Notes under the pieces: generated by a model
Seen by the model: the letters and a program-made list of their open reading frames with translations, nothing else
Told to the model about the DNA's origin: nothing
Databases searched by the model: none
NCBI GenBank assembly: GCA_963678705.1
Contig: OY783218.1
Coordinates: 10,240,152-10,304,151, forward strand
DNA length: 64,000 nucleotides
Origin: Panorpa germanica
Taxonomy: Eukaryota > Arthropoda > Insecta > Mecoptera > Panorpidae
Direction: 5' to 3'
Translations under genes and position numbers: made by a program
Part shown: one piece after another, positions 51,506-63,852 of the stretch
How the letters are laid out: each line of letters opens with the position of its first letter
Position numbering within the stretch: the stretch's first letter is position 1

Positions 51506-52631
51506 TTTGATTTGCCAACATTAACAAACAAATGAATATCACACTAGTAAATTTACAAAATCAATGTATTAAGTTAAGTTTATTTTAAATTACGAGTATA
51601 TTAGAATAAGATTGCATGAACTATAAGAAGTGAACAAAAGTAGAGTAATATATTATTTTAAAGAGCTTTAAAGCACAGCTTTCTAAGTTCTAAGTTCTAA
51701 ATTCTTTAAAGTTTATTGAGCTAAATGTAGTTACGTTATAAAGATTAGCAAATCGTTCAAATATAAACAAATCATTTTAGTTACATAACGTTGTCCTTTT
51801 CTTTCTTACAGTAATACATATGTTTATCCTTGTCATGTGATTGCAGATAAACATCGTGTGTAACATGCGATACTTGCGCTCTTTCCCGTGCCAGGGCCAG
51901 GGCCCATACCCTCGTTGAGTAACAAGAGACACGCAATGCAAACTCACGTGGAAAGCAAATGGAAAACAAAATCAAGTTTAAAAAACATCAAAGTGTGAAG
52001 TGTTTCCGCAAAATGACGGAAATATATAAAGATAAATGACTTTAAACAAACCGAAAGGCTACTTATAAGCCACAATAAGGTAGTATTCATTGTGATAAAG
52101 AGAATACATGGAACAATAATACGGAAACGTGGAAATTCGAGAAAAATGGTGAAAATACAAGTCGTAAAGATAAAAACACGTCGCGGGGTCATTAATGGAG
52201 GTTAGTGAATGACCTGTACACTGAATTGCGGTGTTTGTTGGAGAAAGAAAGGGTTAAATATCATTCGAGTTTAATGGCAGATACCCCGTCCTTATTTAGT
52301 AACTAAAACATAAATATTACATTTAACATAGGTAACCTTTTATTTAAACCAAACTTTGTGTAAACAATTACCTCAGACTACACAGCCTGTACTACTACAC
52401 TATTCGGATTTACGCACAGATGTAGGAGGGTGCTTTTAGTAGCTATGAAATATGGTTCTATATGGTGTTGTTTATGTATAAGATGTATTGTAAAATAATT
52501 TGCTAATTGGTGAATAAAAAACATATAAGAATGTAATATTTCTTCCGCCTTCAATTAATAATTGTTACATTTAGTCTGTAAATATTGTTAGAAAATAATA
52601 GCAAAATATATGATTTTCATGCATTGTAAAT

Positions 52632-55335
52632 TTTGCTCGTAAGTAATGTTGCCGCACTGTCAGGCGCAAGGATGTGTAAGTTTTAATAAATTCATGGACA
52701 TTTTTTCCTAATTTTTTTTATAATTCTTTGAAATATTTTGATGCAGTTATGTTCCTTATGCTCTAAAATAAAAAAAACTGTTTCATTACATTTTTTAAAC
52801 CTTTTTTAAACCATGGACTTTTTTTTCTTATATTTTTTTTGGATTTCTTGAAATTTTTTGATGCAGTTATGTTCGTTGGGCTTTAAATTAAAGAACTCTT
52901 CCATTACATTTTAAATATCTTCATGATTCTGACTTTTATGCGACTTTTTTTAAATTCATGGACGTTTCTTTCTTAATTTTCTTTTTGGATTTCTTGAAAT
53001 TTTTTGATGCAGTTATGTTTGTTAGGCGTTAAATTAAAGAACTGCTTCATTACTTTTTAAATAACTTCGCGATTCTGACTTTTATGCGACCTTTTTTTAA
53101 TTCATGGACGTTTTTTTCTTAAATTTTTTTTTTGAATTTTTTGAAATTCTTTGATGCAGTTATGTTCGCTAGGCTTTAAATTAAAGAAGTGCTTCATTAC
53201 ATTTTAAATATCTACGCGATTCTGGCTTTTATGCGACCTTTTTTAAATTCATGGACTTTTTTTTCTAAAATGTTTTTTTGGATTTCTTGTTATTTTTTGA
53301 TGCAGCTATGTTCTTTAGGCTTTAAATTAAAGAACTGCTTTATTACATTTTAAATATCTACGCGATTCTGGCTTTTATGCGACCTTTTTTAAATTCATGG
53401 ACTTTTTTTTCTCAATTTTTTTTTTGATTTCTTGAAATTTTTTGATGCAGTTATGTTCTTTAGGCTTTAAATTAAAGAACTGCTTCATTACATTTTAAAT
53501 ATCTACGCGATTCTGGCTTTTATGAGATCTTTTTTAAATTCATGGACTTTTTTTTCTCAATTTTTTTTTTGATTTCTTGAAATTTTTTGATGCAGTTATG
53601 TTCTTTAGGCTTTAAATTAAAGAACTGCTTCATTACATTTTAAATATCTACGCGATTCTGGCTTTTATGAGATCTTTTTTAAATTCATGGACTTTTTTTT
53701 CTAAATTTTTTTTTTGGATTTCTTGTTATTTTTTGATGCAGTTATGTTCTTTAGGCTTTAAATTAAAGAACTGCTTCATTACATTTTAAATATCTACGCG
53801 ATTCTGGCTTTTATGCGACCTTTTTTAAATTCATGGACTTTTTTTTTCTAAAAATTATTTTTGGATTTCTTGATATTTTTTGATGCAGTTATGTTCGTTA
53901 GGCTTTAAAATAAAGAACTGCATCATTAGATTTTAAATATCTACGCAGATACTCAAAAAATTGCATTGCTCTTAAAATCATAAAAGTGAACCTTTTCATC
54001 ATTTTTAACAAGATTATAGTCTTCTTTCATTTAGATTTAATATATTGATATATCATAAACTAAAATGCTTATTTAAAAATGAATTATAAATTTGAAATCA
54101 GCATTCAAAATTAAGTTAAAATCCGTAATAAAATGACATATATATTTTCTTCAATTTTTATGAAAAGTAACAAGAGTATAACCTTCTTACTTTTCATAAA
54201 AATTCAAGAAAAATGTATGTCATTTTATAACGGATTTTAACTTAATTTTGAATGCTGATTTCATATTTATAATTCATTTTTAAAGAAGTATTTCAGTTTA
54301 TGATATATCAATATATTAAATCTCTTTATCAGAGTATGCAATGAAAGAAGACTATAATCTTGTTAAAAATGATGAAAAGGTTCAATTTTATGATTTTAAG
54401 AACAATGCAATTTTTTGAGTTTCTGCGTAGATATTTAAAATCTAATGAAGCAGTTCTTTAATTTAAAGCCTAACGAACATAACTGCATTAAAAAAATTCA
54501 AGAAATCCAAAAAAAAATTTTAGAAAAAAAAAGTCCATGAATTTAAAAAAGGTCGCATAAAAGTCAGAATCGCGAAGATATTGAAAATGTAATGAAGCAG
54601 TTCTTTAATTTAAAGCCTAACGAACATAACTGCATCAAAAAATTTCAAGAAATCCAAAAAAAATTCTTAGAAAAAAAAGTTCATGAATTTAAAAAAGGTT
54701 GCATAAAAGCCAGAATCGTGTGGGTATTTAAAATCTAATGATGCAGTTTTTTTATTTTAGAGCCTAACGAACATAACTGCATTAAAGAAATTCAAGAAAT
54801 CCAAAAAAAAGAATTAGAAAAAAAAAGTCCATGAATTTAAAAAAGGTCGCATAAAAGTCAGAATCGCGAAGATATTGAAAATGTAATGAAGCAGTTCTTT
54901 AATTTAAAGCCTAACGAACAAAACTGCATCAAAAGATTTCAAGAAATCAAAAAAAAAATTTAAGAAAAAAAAGTCCATGAATTTAAAAAAGGTCGCATAA
55001 AAGACAGAATCGCGAAGATATTGAAAATGTAATGAAGCAGTTCTTTAATTTAAAGCATAACGAACATAACTGCATCAAAAAATTTCAAGAAATCCAAAAA
55101 AAATTCTTAGAAAAAAAAGTCCATGAATTTAAAAAAGGTCGCATAAAAGCCAGAATCGTGTGGGTATTTAAAATCTAATGATGCAGTTTTTTATTTTAGA
55201 GCATAAGGAACATAACTGTATCAAAATATTTCAAAGAATGAGAAAAAAGAATTAGAAAAAAATGTCCATGAATTTAATAAAACTTAGACATCATTGCGCC
55301 TGATAGAGCGGCAACTATACTTACGAGAAAAATGT
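52632..55335. mobile_element. 2.7-kb foldback transposon with tandem-repeat arms
   Basis: The outer ends are inverted copies: CTCGTAAGTAATGTTGCCGC on the left and, inverted, CTCGTAAGTATAGTTGCCGC on the right, continuing into CAGGCGCAA. Each arm is an array of a ~146-bp unit containing TTTAAATTCATGGAC, TTTTTTGATGCAGTTATGTT, AAATTAAAGAACTGCTTCAT and CTACGCGATTCTGGCTTTTA. About nine units lie on the left (ATGGAC at ~52693 to 53833) and six on the right in inverse orientation (~54531 to 55263). The inner parts (53940-54160 and 54185-54420) are unique inverted arms meeting at a short loop near 54175. No coding capacity. Long, internally repetitive inverted arms are the hallmark of Foldback/Galileo-type elements; superfamily not determined. 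Confidence 0.85.
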
Positions 55336-56618
55336 CTATCGCATCAGCCAGTTTTTATAAATGTTTAAGCAGAATTTTGATTCGAATTCTAGGTTATGTT
55401 AGACAAATATTTAAATCCATTTTGAAGTATGAAAAAATACGGAACGCACCTTGCAAATTTAATAAAGCAATTTATAACTGTAAAGGGTTAAATAATCAAC
55501 TTCTTGGAAGTCTTAACTTTCTAATAAACCTGTCAAAAACATTCGAAAGGATCGGTGAACGCCGGTTAATCCTTCTTATGTGTAAATATGTAAATCAACG
55601 TTTTCTTAAAACTCCTCCGCAATAAGACGTCTACATATTTTATCAGCACTGCATCATAGCCTTTAAAACGTTTTGAAGTTTTTCAAGTATTTTCATAAAT
55701 TACTGTCAGGATATTTTAGTCGATTTTTCTTACTCATCTAACTGACAAACACAACGTAGGACGATAAAATAAATCCACCCTAACTGTTTTTAACGTATAA
55801 ATAGACGTTTACATCGAGCAACTACAGACATGGAGGGATACAGCGGAAGTAGTACTGAAAGTAATAGCAGTTAGATACATTATAACGTTATCATCAAATA
55901 AATTATTTAAAAACTTAACCTAAAAAAAAACAAAAAATTTGACATATTATTTTATCAGAGATAGTTTTAGTTATTGATTTGACCGCAGTACGTCGCTAAA
56001 TACTTTGTGATAGTATCTTGATGGTGTATTACATATAAAGCTAATATTTAGGTAATATCAACAACAGAAACAAAAATAAATAAATCAATAGTACTATATA
56101 TGTAGATATAAAGGAAGGTAAAGTAAATAAATGCTTTAAAAACAAAGTCACAGTTGAATTGGGCTGTTCAAATATGTGCGGAACTGGAATGTATAATATT
56201 ACCTTTGTTGCGTTAAATTTTGGACCATAATCAGTTAAAAACGAAATAGTAACAGTGCTATAACCAAATATCTTGATAGTTTTCTCTCTCATTCCGGACA
56301 TTTGCATAATGGTGACCTCAATTACAAAAATTGGCCTGCCTCATTAACACAATAACATATATTTTCACAAATATACCAACCGCTGACACGTAAAAATAAT
56401 GCTAGAAATTCGAAAAAGTCTTTGAAAACTAATATATAAATAATATTTTTAAATTTATTTACAATCTGATAAAATGTAATCTTTGGTCTTGAAATTAATT
56501 TATTCATTCGTGACACATGCCACGTTGGTTAAACGTAGGTCTACATTATGCTTAGCGTAGCTCATTCTGTATCTCTACGTCAAACTTAACGTAGCACCGC
56601 ATATTTTAAGCTCTCGAT

Positions 56619-56715
56619 GCACCCAGTACCGTGTGAACTTACCGCACCGATAACATCCGAAGTTAACCGAAGTTTAGTGAAGTATCCGGGGATTCCACCA
56701 CCAGTGTGCAAGCCA
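56619..56715 (+). repeat. 5S rRNA-like relic or 5S-derived SINE fragment
   Basis: TACCGTGTGAACTTACCGCA followed by CCGATAACATCCGAAGTTAA resembles the first half and internal promoter region of 5S rRNA in the same order, and GAAGTATCCGGGG may match the following part. It is too diverged to be a functional 5S gene. Confidence 0.35.
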
Positions 56716-57046
56716 TACAAAATCATACGCAGCGGTGCTCTGTTTCAAACGAACTAATAATTTGTTATTTATGATGTAGAGTGCCCATATGTTGTCAAGG
56801 ACGTTGCCACGTGTTTTTTTGATTGATCATTAGAATTAAAGACAAGGCACTGCATACGTCATGAGGGAAAAGATTGAATCCAAGTAGATACATATAGGTC
56901 GATTGTTTAGTGATGCATTTAAATTGCTCTCTACTTTATTGTAGAATGAACTGATTCCCAGTTATTGAAAATCAATTGTATCCTGTCACAATTTGACAGA
57001 AATTACTCCCACGCGTAATTTAGCCATCTGAAGTTAACTTTGTTAA

Positions 57047-57674
57047 GGTGAAACATTACTTCATGGTTATATAGCTAGATATAGATGCCGACAGTGTACT
57101 AAAATGACAATCGATTTACAAATTTGTACTAGCACTTCATGTTTTCAAATATAAAAACGTTAATAACTTTGCACATGATTGAGCTATTTAAATTATATAA
57201 ACTTTATGAGTTAGATAAATGCTCAAGCTTTGTTTATAAATAGATCATTAATTAGTATATACATTATTTAGAAACATATAGTGTGTTGAAAATCAAATTT
57301 CTATTTTCTGTTAATATTTCTATACCTGAATTCAAGGATATTCGTTTCATATTTTTAAGTCTGAGAACCATAATAAAGGTTATAAAATTTATGACAAACC
57401 CTTAGAAATGTTACCAGAAAATATAGCAATATTCATTTTCAAAAAACTTATTTTTGCGGTTCCAACTCATTAAAAGTCAGTTGAAGAAAGCTTAAAATGT
57501 AGATACGTTATTCATCTAACTAATTACAGCTTTAGATTTTGATTCGCGTTTATAGTTACTTACATAAAACGATTTAAACATAAAAAAAACATGCTTTTTT
57601 TATAATATTTAACCTGCTGTATAGTATCGTCATCTATATTTCGCGAATCAAAAATGGCAAAGTATCGTTTCACC
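57047..57674 (+). mobile_element. TTAA-family MITE (GGTGAAAC type), full-length
   Basis: Bounded by TTAA at 57043-57046 and 57675-57678. It begins GGTGAAACATTACTTCATGG and ends AAAGTATCGTTTCACC. It matches 20536-20812 (left part) and 63562-63852 (right part). Non-coding. Confidence 0.8.
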
Positions 57675-58914
57675 TTAAGTGATAGCGGTGCTTTAGAATA
57701 GCTAATTAAACAATACCAAAAATAATTGCCCGCTAAACATAATTACATATATATAAAGTTTATCTAACATAACTAAACTTACCTGTTACGTAAACGATGT
57801 TATCTAAAATGCAACATTTTGTACTATATTTTACTACTATTTAAAAAGTAAATAAACCTTTTTTGCACATTAATATAAACGCATAAAACTTTCTTTAGAA
57901 GAACTTTTCATTTTAAAACCATAAGCAGTCCTTTTTAGACTTAATATATGACATTTAGAACAACTATAAAATAATAAACTAGGTAACTGGATAAAGTGGT
58001 AAAAAAACATGATTTTTGAAAACGTAAAGTCTTTTTGGAAGGTGCTAATTACAAAACGAATGTGATTAATTTCTGTTTATATTATTCATAAGACAATTAA
58101 TTATTTTTATTATTATTGCAACCTATTGGTTTGTGTAGCCAATGTAATACCTATCAAGGAGATAATAGATAATAAGGATTACATTAATCGCAAATCGTTA
58201 ACCTGTTGGTTTGATTGTCACCCGCCAGGCGGTTAGAGAGGCTGTATGATCTGAAGTATGCACTAGTTCAAGTGAGTATTACAACACCAACGTGTGCCAA
58301 CATTATAATTATAAACTAATAAGTAGCATCACTATTAATTACACAGCTTCTGTTATAGAGATTTTATCGTTGATAATTAAAGGTTAATTAACTGTCTGAG
58401 GTTTTGTAATTAAACGCATTATCTTCGTCAACCAGGTATGGCAACGACGGAACGATCTTGATGAAAAATGACTGTCAAAAATAACTGAAACATTGAAAAG
58501 TGCACATAGAAAATAAAGTTTAAATAAAAGTACTTGGCATTTTTAAAAAAATATTTTTTCACTGTATTATTTATGTATATTTAGGCGAAATGAACACTGA
58601 ATCAGAGAATGCACTTCACCTTACTCCTTATCATAACAAAACTGTATATAGTATACTCGTATATATAGTAATAGTATAATATATAACTGTATATACTAGT
58701 TTTACAATATTACTTATTGGTGTAACAAAAATTCAGCTCTAGAATCCCTTAGGCTCTTGCTTTTAAAGATATTGCTCTAAAAATAGAACAAAGAATATTT
58801 TTAAAATTAATATTTATATTTTTAGAGTGAAATTTATCTTAAAGATTATCCAGTTTTTGAAGTAATAGCAAAAGTTTCATAAAAATAAACTCCTCTGTGA
58901 ACTCACCTTGTTAA

Positions 58915-59115
58915 TAATAAAATAGGATGGAAAACGAATAAACTCTCTCCTCTCTCTCTTTTTCTCAGACCCTTGCCTTTTTCTATAAGCTCTCATTCCC
59001 GTGTTCGTGACACCCAAGAAATGGGAGAGAGGGAGACGTCGGTGGCATCGCGCTTTTCAGTGAAATGACGCAGTAGGGTAGTTCTATTGGGTGGTTTTCA
59101 ACGGCCAGGCCCGGG
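58915..59115. promoter_or_regulatory. GC-richer stretch with CT/GA tracts
   Basis: Runs of CTCTCTCC and GGGAGAGAGGGAG stand out from AT-rich surroundings and resemble GAGA-factor sites. It may be a promoter or first exon of the GPCR gene; no ORF or splice structure proves it. Confidence 0.25.
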
Positions 59116-59750
59116 GATATAAATTTACTAAATAAGTTAGAATATCTAAAAACATTATCTTACATTCAATCAATTTTTGAACGTTAATAATTATGATGTG
59201 AATTTAGATTAGGTTTGGCTTGATTTCAGGAAGGAAGAATATTTTGGAATCACCAGAAATGTTACAGAATCGATAAATTGTCATTTTTATATCATCAAGA
59301 ATTTTTCTTTTATGAACAGCGAATTGTTTTTGAACCAAACCGTCTTCCCGCTAAACACAGTTGCTCAGCTACCCTTGCTGTGGCTCAGTCTGATATGAAA
59401 TGAATGGGAATGTAAATAAAAGGCACAAAAACACAGACGACGATAAACTGGAAGAATGCAACGTTGTGTCAGAATTTCAAGACAATCGACCGACTACTTA
59501 ATTGCGAGCACAAACATACGCAGGCTGAATTTATATATGTAAAGAAGAAGATCATATAAGTTACGGATTACACAAACGACTTTACCTAATATACAACGTT
59601 TTGTTACCTATTTTACTTCTGTTTCAAAAATAAATCTATCCGTTGTGTATTAGAATACTCATAACTTCTTAAGAAGACTGTTATAAGGATAATAAAATTT
59701 TAAAGAGCTATAAAATAGGACCGCTTTAGATTAAATATTACTAGGTAAGG

Positions 59751-59820
59751 TAAAATAAATAAAGTAAATACTTAGAACAATGGAAGCCCATTGTTCTAAG
59801 TATTTACTTTATTTATTTTA
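59751..59820. repeat. Perfect hairpin, 33-bp arms, 4-base loop
   Basis: The arm 59751-59783 (from TAAAATAAATAAAG to AGAACAATGG) is followed by AAGC and then by its exact inverse at 59788-59820. The hairpin replaces the left terminus of the adjoining MITE copy. Confidence 0.95.
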
Positions 59821-59823
59821 TTA

Positions 59824-60395
59824 TCCTCATTTTTTAGTGGTCGATTTTTCAATTTTTGATAGAAATTGATGTAAATAAATAAATATCTAAATATTGACGG
59901 AGATATAGCAATTAAAAGTTTAAGTTGTAGTTTCTAGAAATGGTCGGCCATATTTGTATGACGTGAAATGCATTTTAACGTCAGTTATTTGTTGAGTAGG
60001 TCAGTGCTGTGGTAATGTTCTGTAGGTGTTGGTAGTCAAATAATCAAGTCAAGTCAAAGAATAATAAGTTTTTATTTTATTTAACCCTGCTAAGGCAGAC
60101 ATAATATTTAAATTTGATTGTTCTTTGAAATAGCTGTAAATAATATATAATATTTTGATATATAAATACATATAGCAGAGATTTATGAGCTGTAAGGTTG
60201 GCAGCTCGTGTACAGCATGTGTTCAACGTTGAATCCCTTTAATAATTAAAGAGACAAAATGACTTTTTTAATTGTTAATATCTCTTAACATATAAGGAGT
60301 TATTAAAAAATAATTGAACATTTGAGGTTCTAGTAACCCACTTTATCAATATATAGTTCACTTTTGTAGAAATTAAAACATAGGACACAAGCCCA
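59824..60395 (-). mobile_element. TGGGCTTGTG-family MITE, left terminus replaced
   Basis: It begins at TCCTCATTTTTTAGTGG, ten bases inside the normal end, and runs to AGGACACAAGCCCA. It has small internal deletions relative to 50866-51505, for example around TTTCTAGAAATGGTCGG and near 60210. Confidence 0.8.
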
Positions 60396-61055
60396 TTGCG
60401 GTTCTTATTCGTTTGGCACAATTCAGTATTCATTTTTATTTGTTTCAAAGAAGGTGAAAGTTTTAAGGTTAATTATTTATTTATACTATTAATGTAGAGA
60501 ATCCGGGCCTGGTGTGTTTCAGGTATCATTAATAATGCGGCAGCAAAAGGACTCCAATATTTTATAACATAAGCCATCTCCGTAAGCGTTCCACGAATAC
60601 ATAAAATATGGAAGCACCTGTGCTCTGCAGATATTGCGGTAACTCTGTGACCTAGAGAACCCATGGAGGTCAGAGTTCATTCATAAAATAATGGAACGGG
60701 GCACTGTTACCTCAGTTACGTTTTATCAATATATTTATTAATATTAGTGCTTTTTGCGAACAATATGATGCACAGCATCTGATTAGGTATTACTTTTTAT
60801 TTCATTCATTATTAATCATATTTCAGGTTTGAAATGTTTTTCTAAACAACTGAAAGATTCCAAAAAATATTATTGATAATGTGTCATTGAAAACTTATGT
60901 AATTCGCTAATGAAGTGTATGTTAATTTATTTAAAATTTAGATTGTCTTGTAATTGAGTTTCTCAAAGAGAAAAAAAATAAGATTTTTAAAATTTGGATC
61001 GGAGACATAGAGCGGTTTTTGGTTAGGATAAAAACTAAAAAAGAGAAAGCCAAAA

Positions 61056-61545
61056 TTAAAAATACAACAAATTTATCAATTTTAACAAGAGTATAACCTT
61101 CTCTCGTCTCAGGAAATGCAGAAAATCTTATTTTTCTTAAATTAAAAATACAACAAATTAATCAATTTGAACAAGAGTATAACCTTCTCTCGTCTCAAGA
61201 AATGCAGAAAATCGTGTTTTTGCTAAAATTAAAAATACGGCAGTTTTATCAATTTTAACAAGAGTATATAATATAACCTTCTTTCTTTTCAAGAAATGCA
61301 AAAAATCTAATTTTTGCTAAATTTAAAAACACAACAAATTTTCAATTTTAACAAGAGTATAAAATTCTTTCATCTCCAGAAAAGCAGAAAATCTTATTTT
61401 TCTTAAATTAAAAATACAAGCAATTAATCATTTTTAACAAGAGTATAACCTTCTTTCGTCTGAAGAAATGCAGAAACTGTAAATTTCGCTAAAATTAAAA
61501 GCACATTTTTATCAATTTAAACTAAAGAATTTCTTTCATCACTGA
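61056..61545. repeat. ~88-bp tandem repeat, about six units
   Basis: Units share AACAAGAGTATAACCTTCT, TCGTCTCAAGAAATGCAGAA and TAAAATTAAAAATACAACAA, with unit starts about 85-97 bases apart and increasing divergence to the right. The phrase AACAAGAGTATAACCTTCT also occurs in the loop of the foldback element at ~54168. Confidence 0.8.
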
Positions 61546-61796
61546 TTTTATTATGCACCATTGTTGAAGTTCACGTTTTGGAGAATTTTTTTTAACAAAT
61601 GTTTTATTAAATATATTATTTAATGTAATATTTTTTATCTAAATTTACAATTTCGATATATTATTTAAAACTTATAATTTATTATAATCTTGCTAAGAAA
61701 TTTTATTCATGTTAGAAAACGTATATATTTATCAAAGAATAAAAATGTTATAATTACTTGAATGTTAAACAAACCTTAAATACATCTCAACAACAG

Positions 61797-62269
61797 TGAC
61801 GTCATCCATATTCGCTGACGTCACTATACCCTACGATATTATTATACATATTATCAATTCTCTTGTCACCGTATAATACAACAGATCTGCATTTTGTTCT
61901 AAATTCCAGGTCCCGAGTAGTATAGCTTTCTGATGAGAGCTTAGGGGTTGTTGTTAGTGTAGGGATGGAGGACGGGAGAAGAACGTAGGTAGTTGTTTTA
62001 TACAGCAGCTACACCTCCCCCCACAACCCGTTCACCCCCCGCAACCTAGTTCTCCATAAAGTTTTTCCGCTGGGTCTTTGTATGGTCCCTGGCAGAGCAA
62101 TGCGCGCTGGTCGGACCTCAGAGGTTTGTAGGTCAGGGACGTTCAATTGAGCTGCGAGGGGTGAAACAAGGGGGTGTGGGGAGAGGAAAAGGGAAAGAGA
62201 GTGTCACTGGGTGAATTCTAGAGTTCAAAATGTGGAATGATTAGCGTAGAACTAGAATGTGTGACGTCA
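61797..62269. promoter_or_regulatory. GC-rich candidate promoter with three CRE palindromes
   Basis: Full TGACGTCA sites lie at 61797-61804, 61816-61823 and 62262-62269. The first two are arranged as an inverted pair (AGTGACGTCA ... TGACGTCACT). Between them and the third lies a C- and G-rich block (61960-62200) unlike the rest of the region. TGACGTCA is the CREB/ATF consensus. Promoter function is inferred; it could serve the GPCR's distal first exon. Confidence 0.35.
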
Positions 62270-62274
62270 GAAGC

Positions 62275-62788
62275 CTTAGAGCGTATATATATATATACGG
62301 AGAGTGAATGCTGGGCCTAAAAGTGTGTCCAAAATGTGTGCGAGAGAGAAAGGTATATGTTCCTATTTGTTCTCTATGCGCATGCGTTTAAAGTGACAGT
62401 TTTCAAGTCAGAGTTGTCTAGATATAATACGTGACAGTTGTTAAATATGACATTATATTGATGTAGAATAATGTAATAAATATAACTAAAAACGTGAGTT
62501 CTGTTCACTCCAAATATCAACTGTTATCCCTACAGCGCCATCTATGGCGTTCATGAGTATATGTTTTGACTGAAAGGTCATTGTTTTACCGACAGAAGAG
62601 CTTTGTACCAACTAAAGAAATATAATTTTTTTACATAAATTTTATTTTTTATATCTTAATAGAATATTAATATTTATTATATCTAGACAGCTGTAACTTT
62701 CGACGCATGCGCATAGAGAACAAATAGGAACATATAGTTTTTCTCTCTCGCACACACATGTATATAATGTACATATATATGCTCTAAG
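62275..62788. mobile_element. MITE with long inverted arms (CTTAGAGC ends)
   Basis: The left end CTTAGAGCGTATATATATAT and the right end, inverted, CTTAGAGCATATATATGTAC are followed by well-conserved inverted arms. These include GTGTGCGAGAGAGAAA, TATGTTCCTATTTGTTCTC, TATGCGCATGCG and TTGTCTAGATATAATA. Arms are about 110-160 bp and the centre is unique. No ORF. Confidence 0.78.
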
Positions 62789-63561
62789 ATAAAAGCAAAA
62801 AAATTCTCTTTCAATTAGAAGGCGAAATGTCGTTGTAAAGATATATATATTGGGGTAAACACCTATAAACCGACCCCTGTTCTATGTATTTTGTAAATAA
62901 ATAATTTCATATAAAACATACCAGTTATTTTTAAATAAAATATAAATATTCTGTTTTAAAATCAGAAAGTTTTTTTAGTTTGTAGGCTATTTTTAAATTT
63001 AATAATTTATTTTATAAAAAGTTAAATTTAGCTGGTTATGAGCTCCTACAATTTGTGATACACTGTGTCTGTGAATAAGAGTTCTCCAGATATAGCTGCG
63101 CCCGCGCCGTGCCGTGCTCGAACTGATGACCCCCTCGTGATCATCATGACCATGACCAAGTCATTGAGAATTCCGTGATTTAGCAACATTATTTTGTCTT
63201 TTTTATGGATTTGTTAGAAATCATAAATAAACATTAGACTTTATAAGATTTATGAAACTTCAAAATGTAGTAACTAGTTCAATGTCAACGCCAGTGACGT
63301 ACCAAGTCTTGACTTCTTGATGAAAAACGTTTAAATTTGGATTCGTAGAAAACTGTTTCTAAATTAAAAATTACTGTTAATAAACTATACTCGTATATCA
63401 AATTAAAACAAATTTTTATATCTACAAGATGGAATACAATTGCTTATGTAAAAGTGCCTGCAAAAGGGGTTGCTTAACTGTTAAAAATACATAAGAGGGA
63501 GAAAGAGTTACCGCACCACACTGTCCATCAGACAAGGACGGAGTGTGCCAGCTATTAGTTT

Positions 63562-63852
63562 GAGAACCATAATGAAGGTTATAAAATTTATAACAAACCT
63601 TTAGAAATGTTACCAGTCATATAAAAATTGGAGTTTAACTAGAAAATATAGCAATATTCATTTTCAAAACTTATTTTTGCGGTTATTCATCTAAATATTT
63701 CCAGCTTTAGATTTCGATTCGCGTTTATAGTTACTTACATGAAACAATTTAAACATAAAAAAAACATGTTTTTTTTTTGATAATATTTAACCTGCTGTAT
63801 AGTATCGCCATCTAAATTTCGTGAATCAAAAATGGCCAAGTATCGTTTCACC
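63562..63852 (+). mobile_element. TTAA-family MITE (GGTGAAAC type), right part
   Basis: From TGAGAACCATAATGAAGG to AGTATCGTTTCACC, followed by TTAA at 63853-63856. It matches the right half of the copy at 57047-57674. The left half is missing. Confidence 0.72.

Noticed and set aside
55332-55625. 97-codon open frame just right of the foldback element
   Set aside because: Basic and without any recognisable domain. The start overlaps the foldback terminus. Length is within chance for this amount of AT-rich DNA, though it could be re-examined with transcript data.
62880-63180. Coding exon in the GC-rich block near 63.1 kb
   Set aside because: No splice-site pair encloses an open frame on either strand with recognisable protein content.
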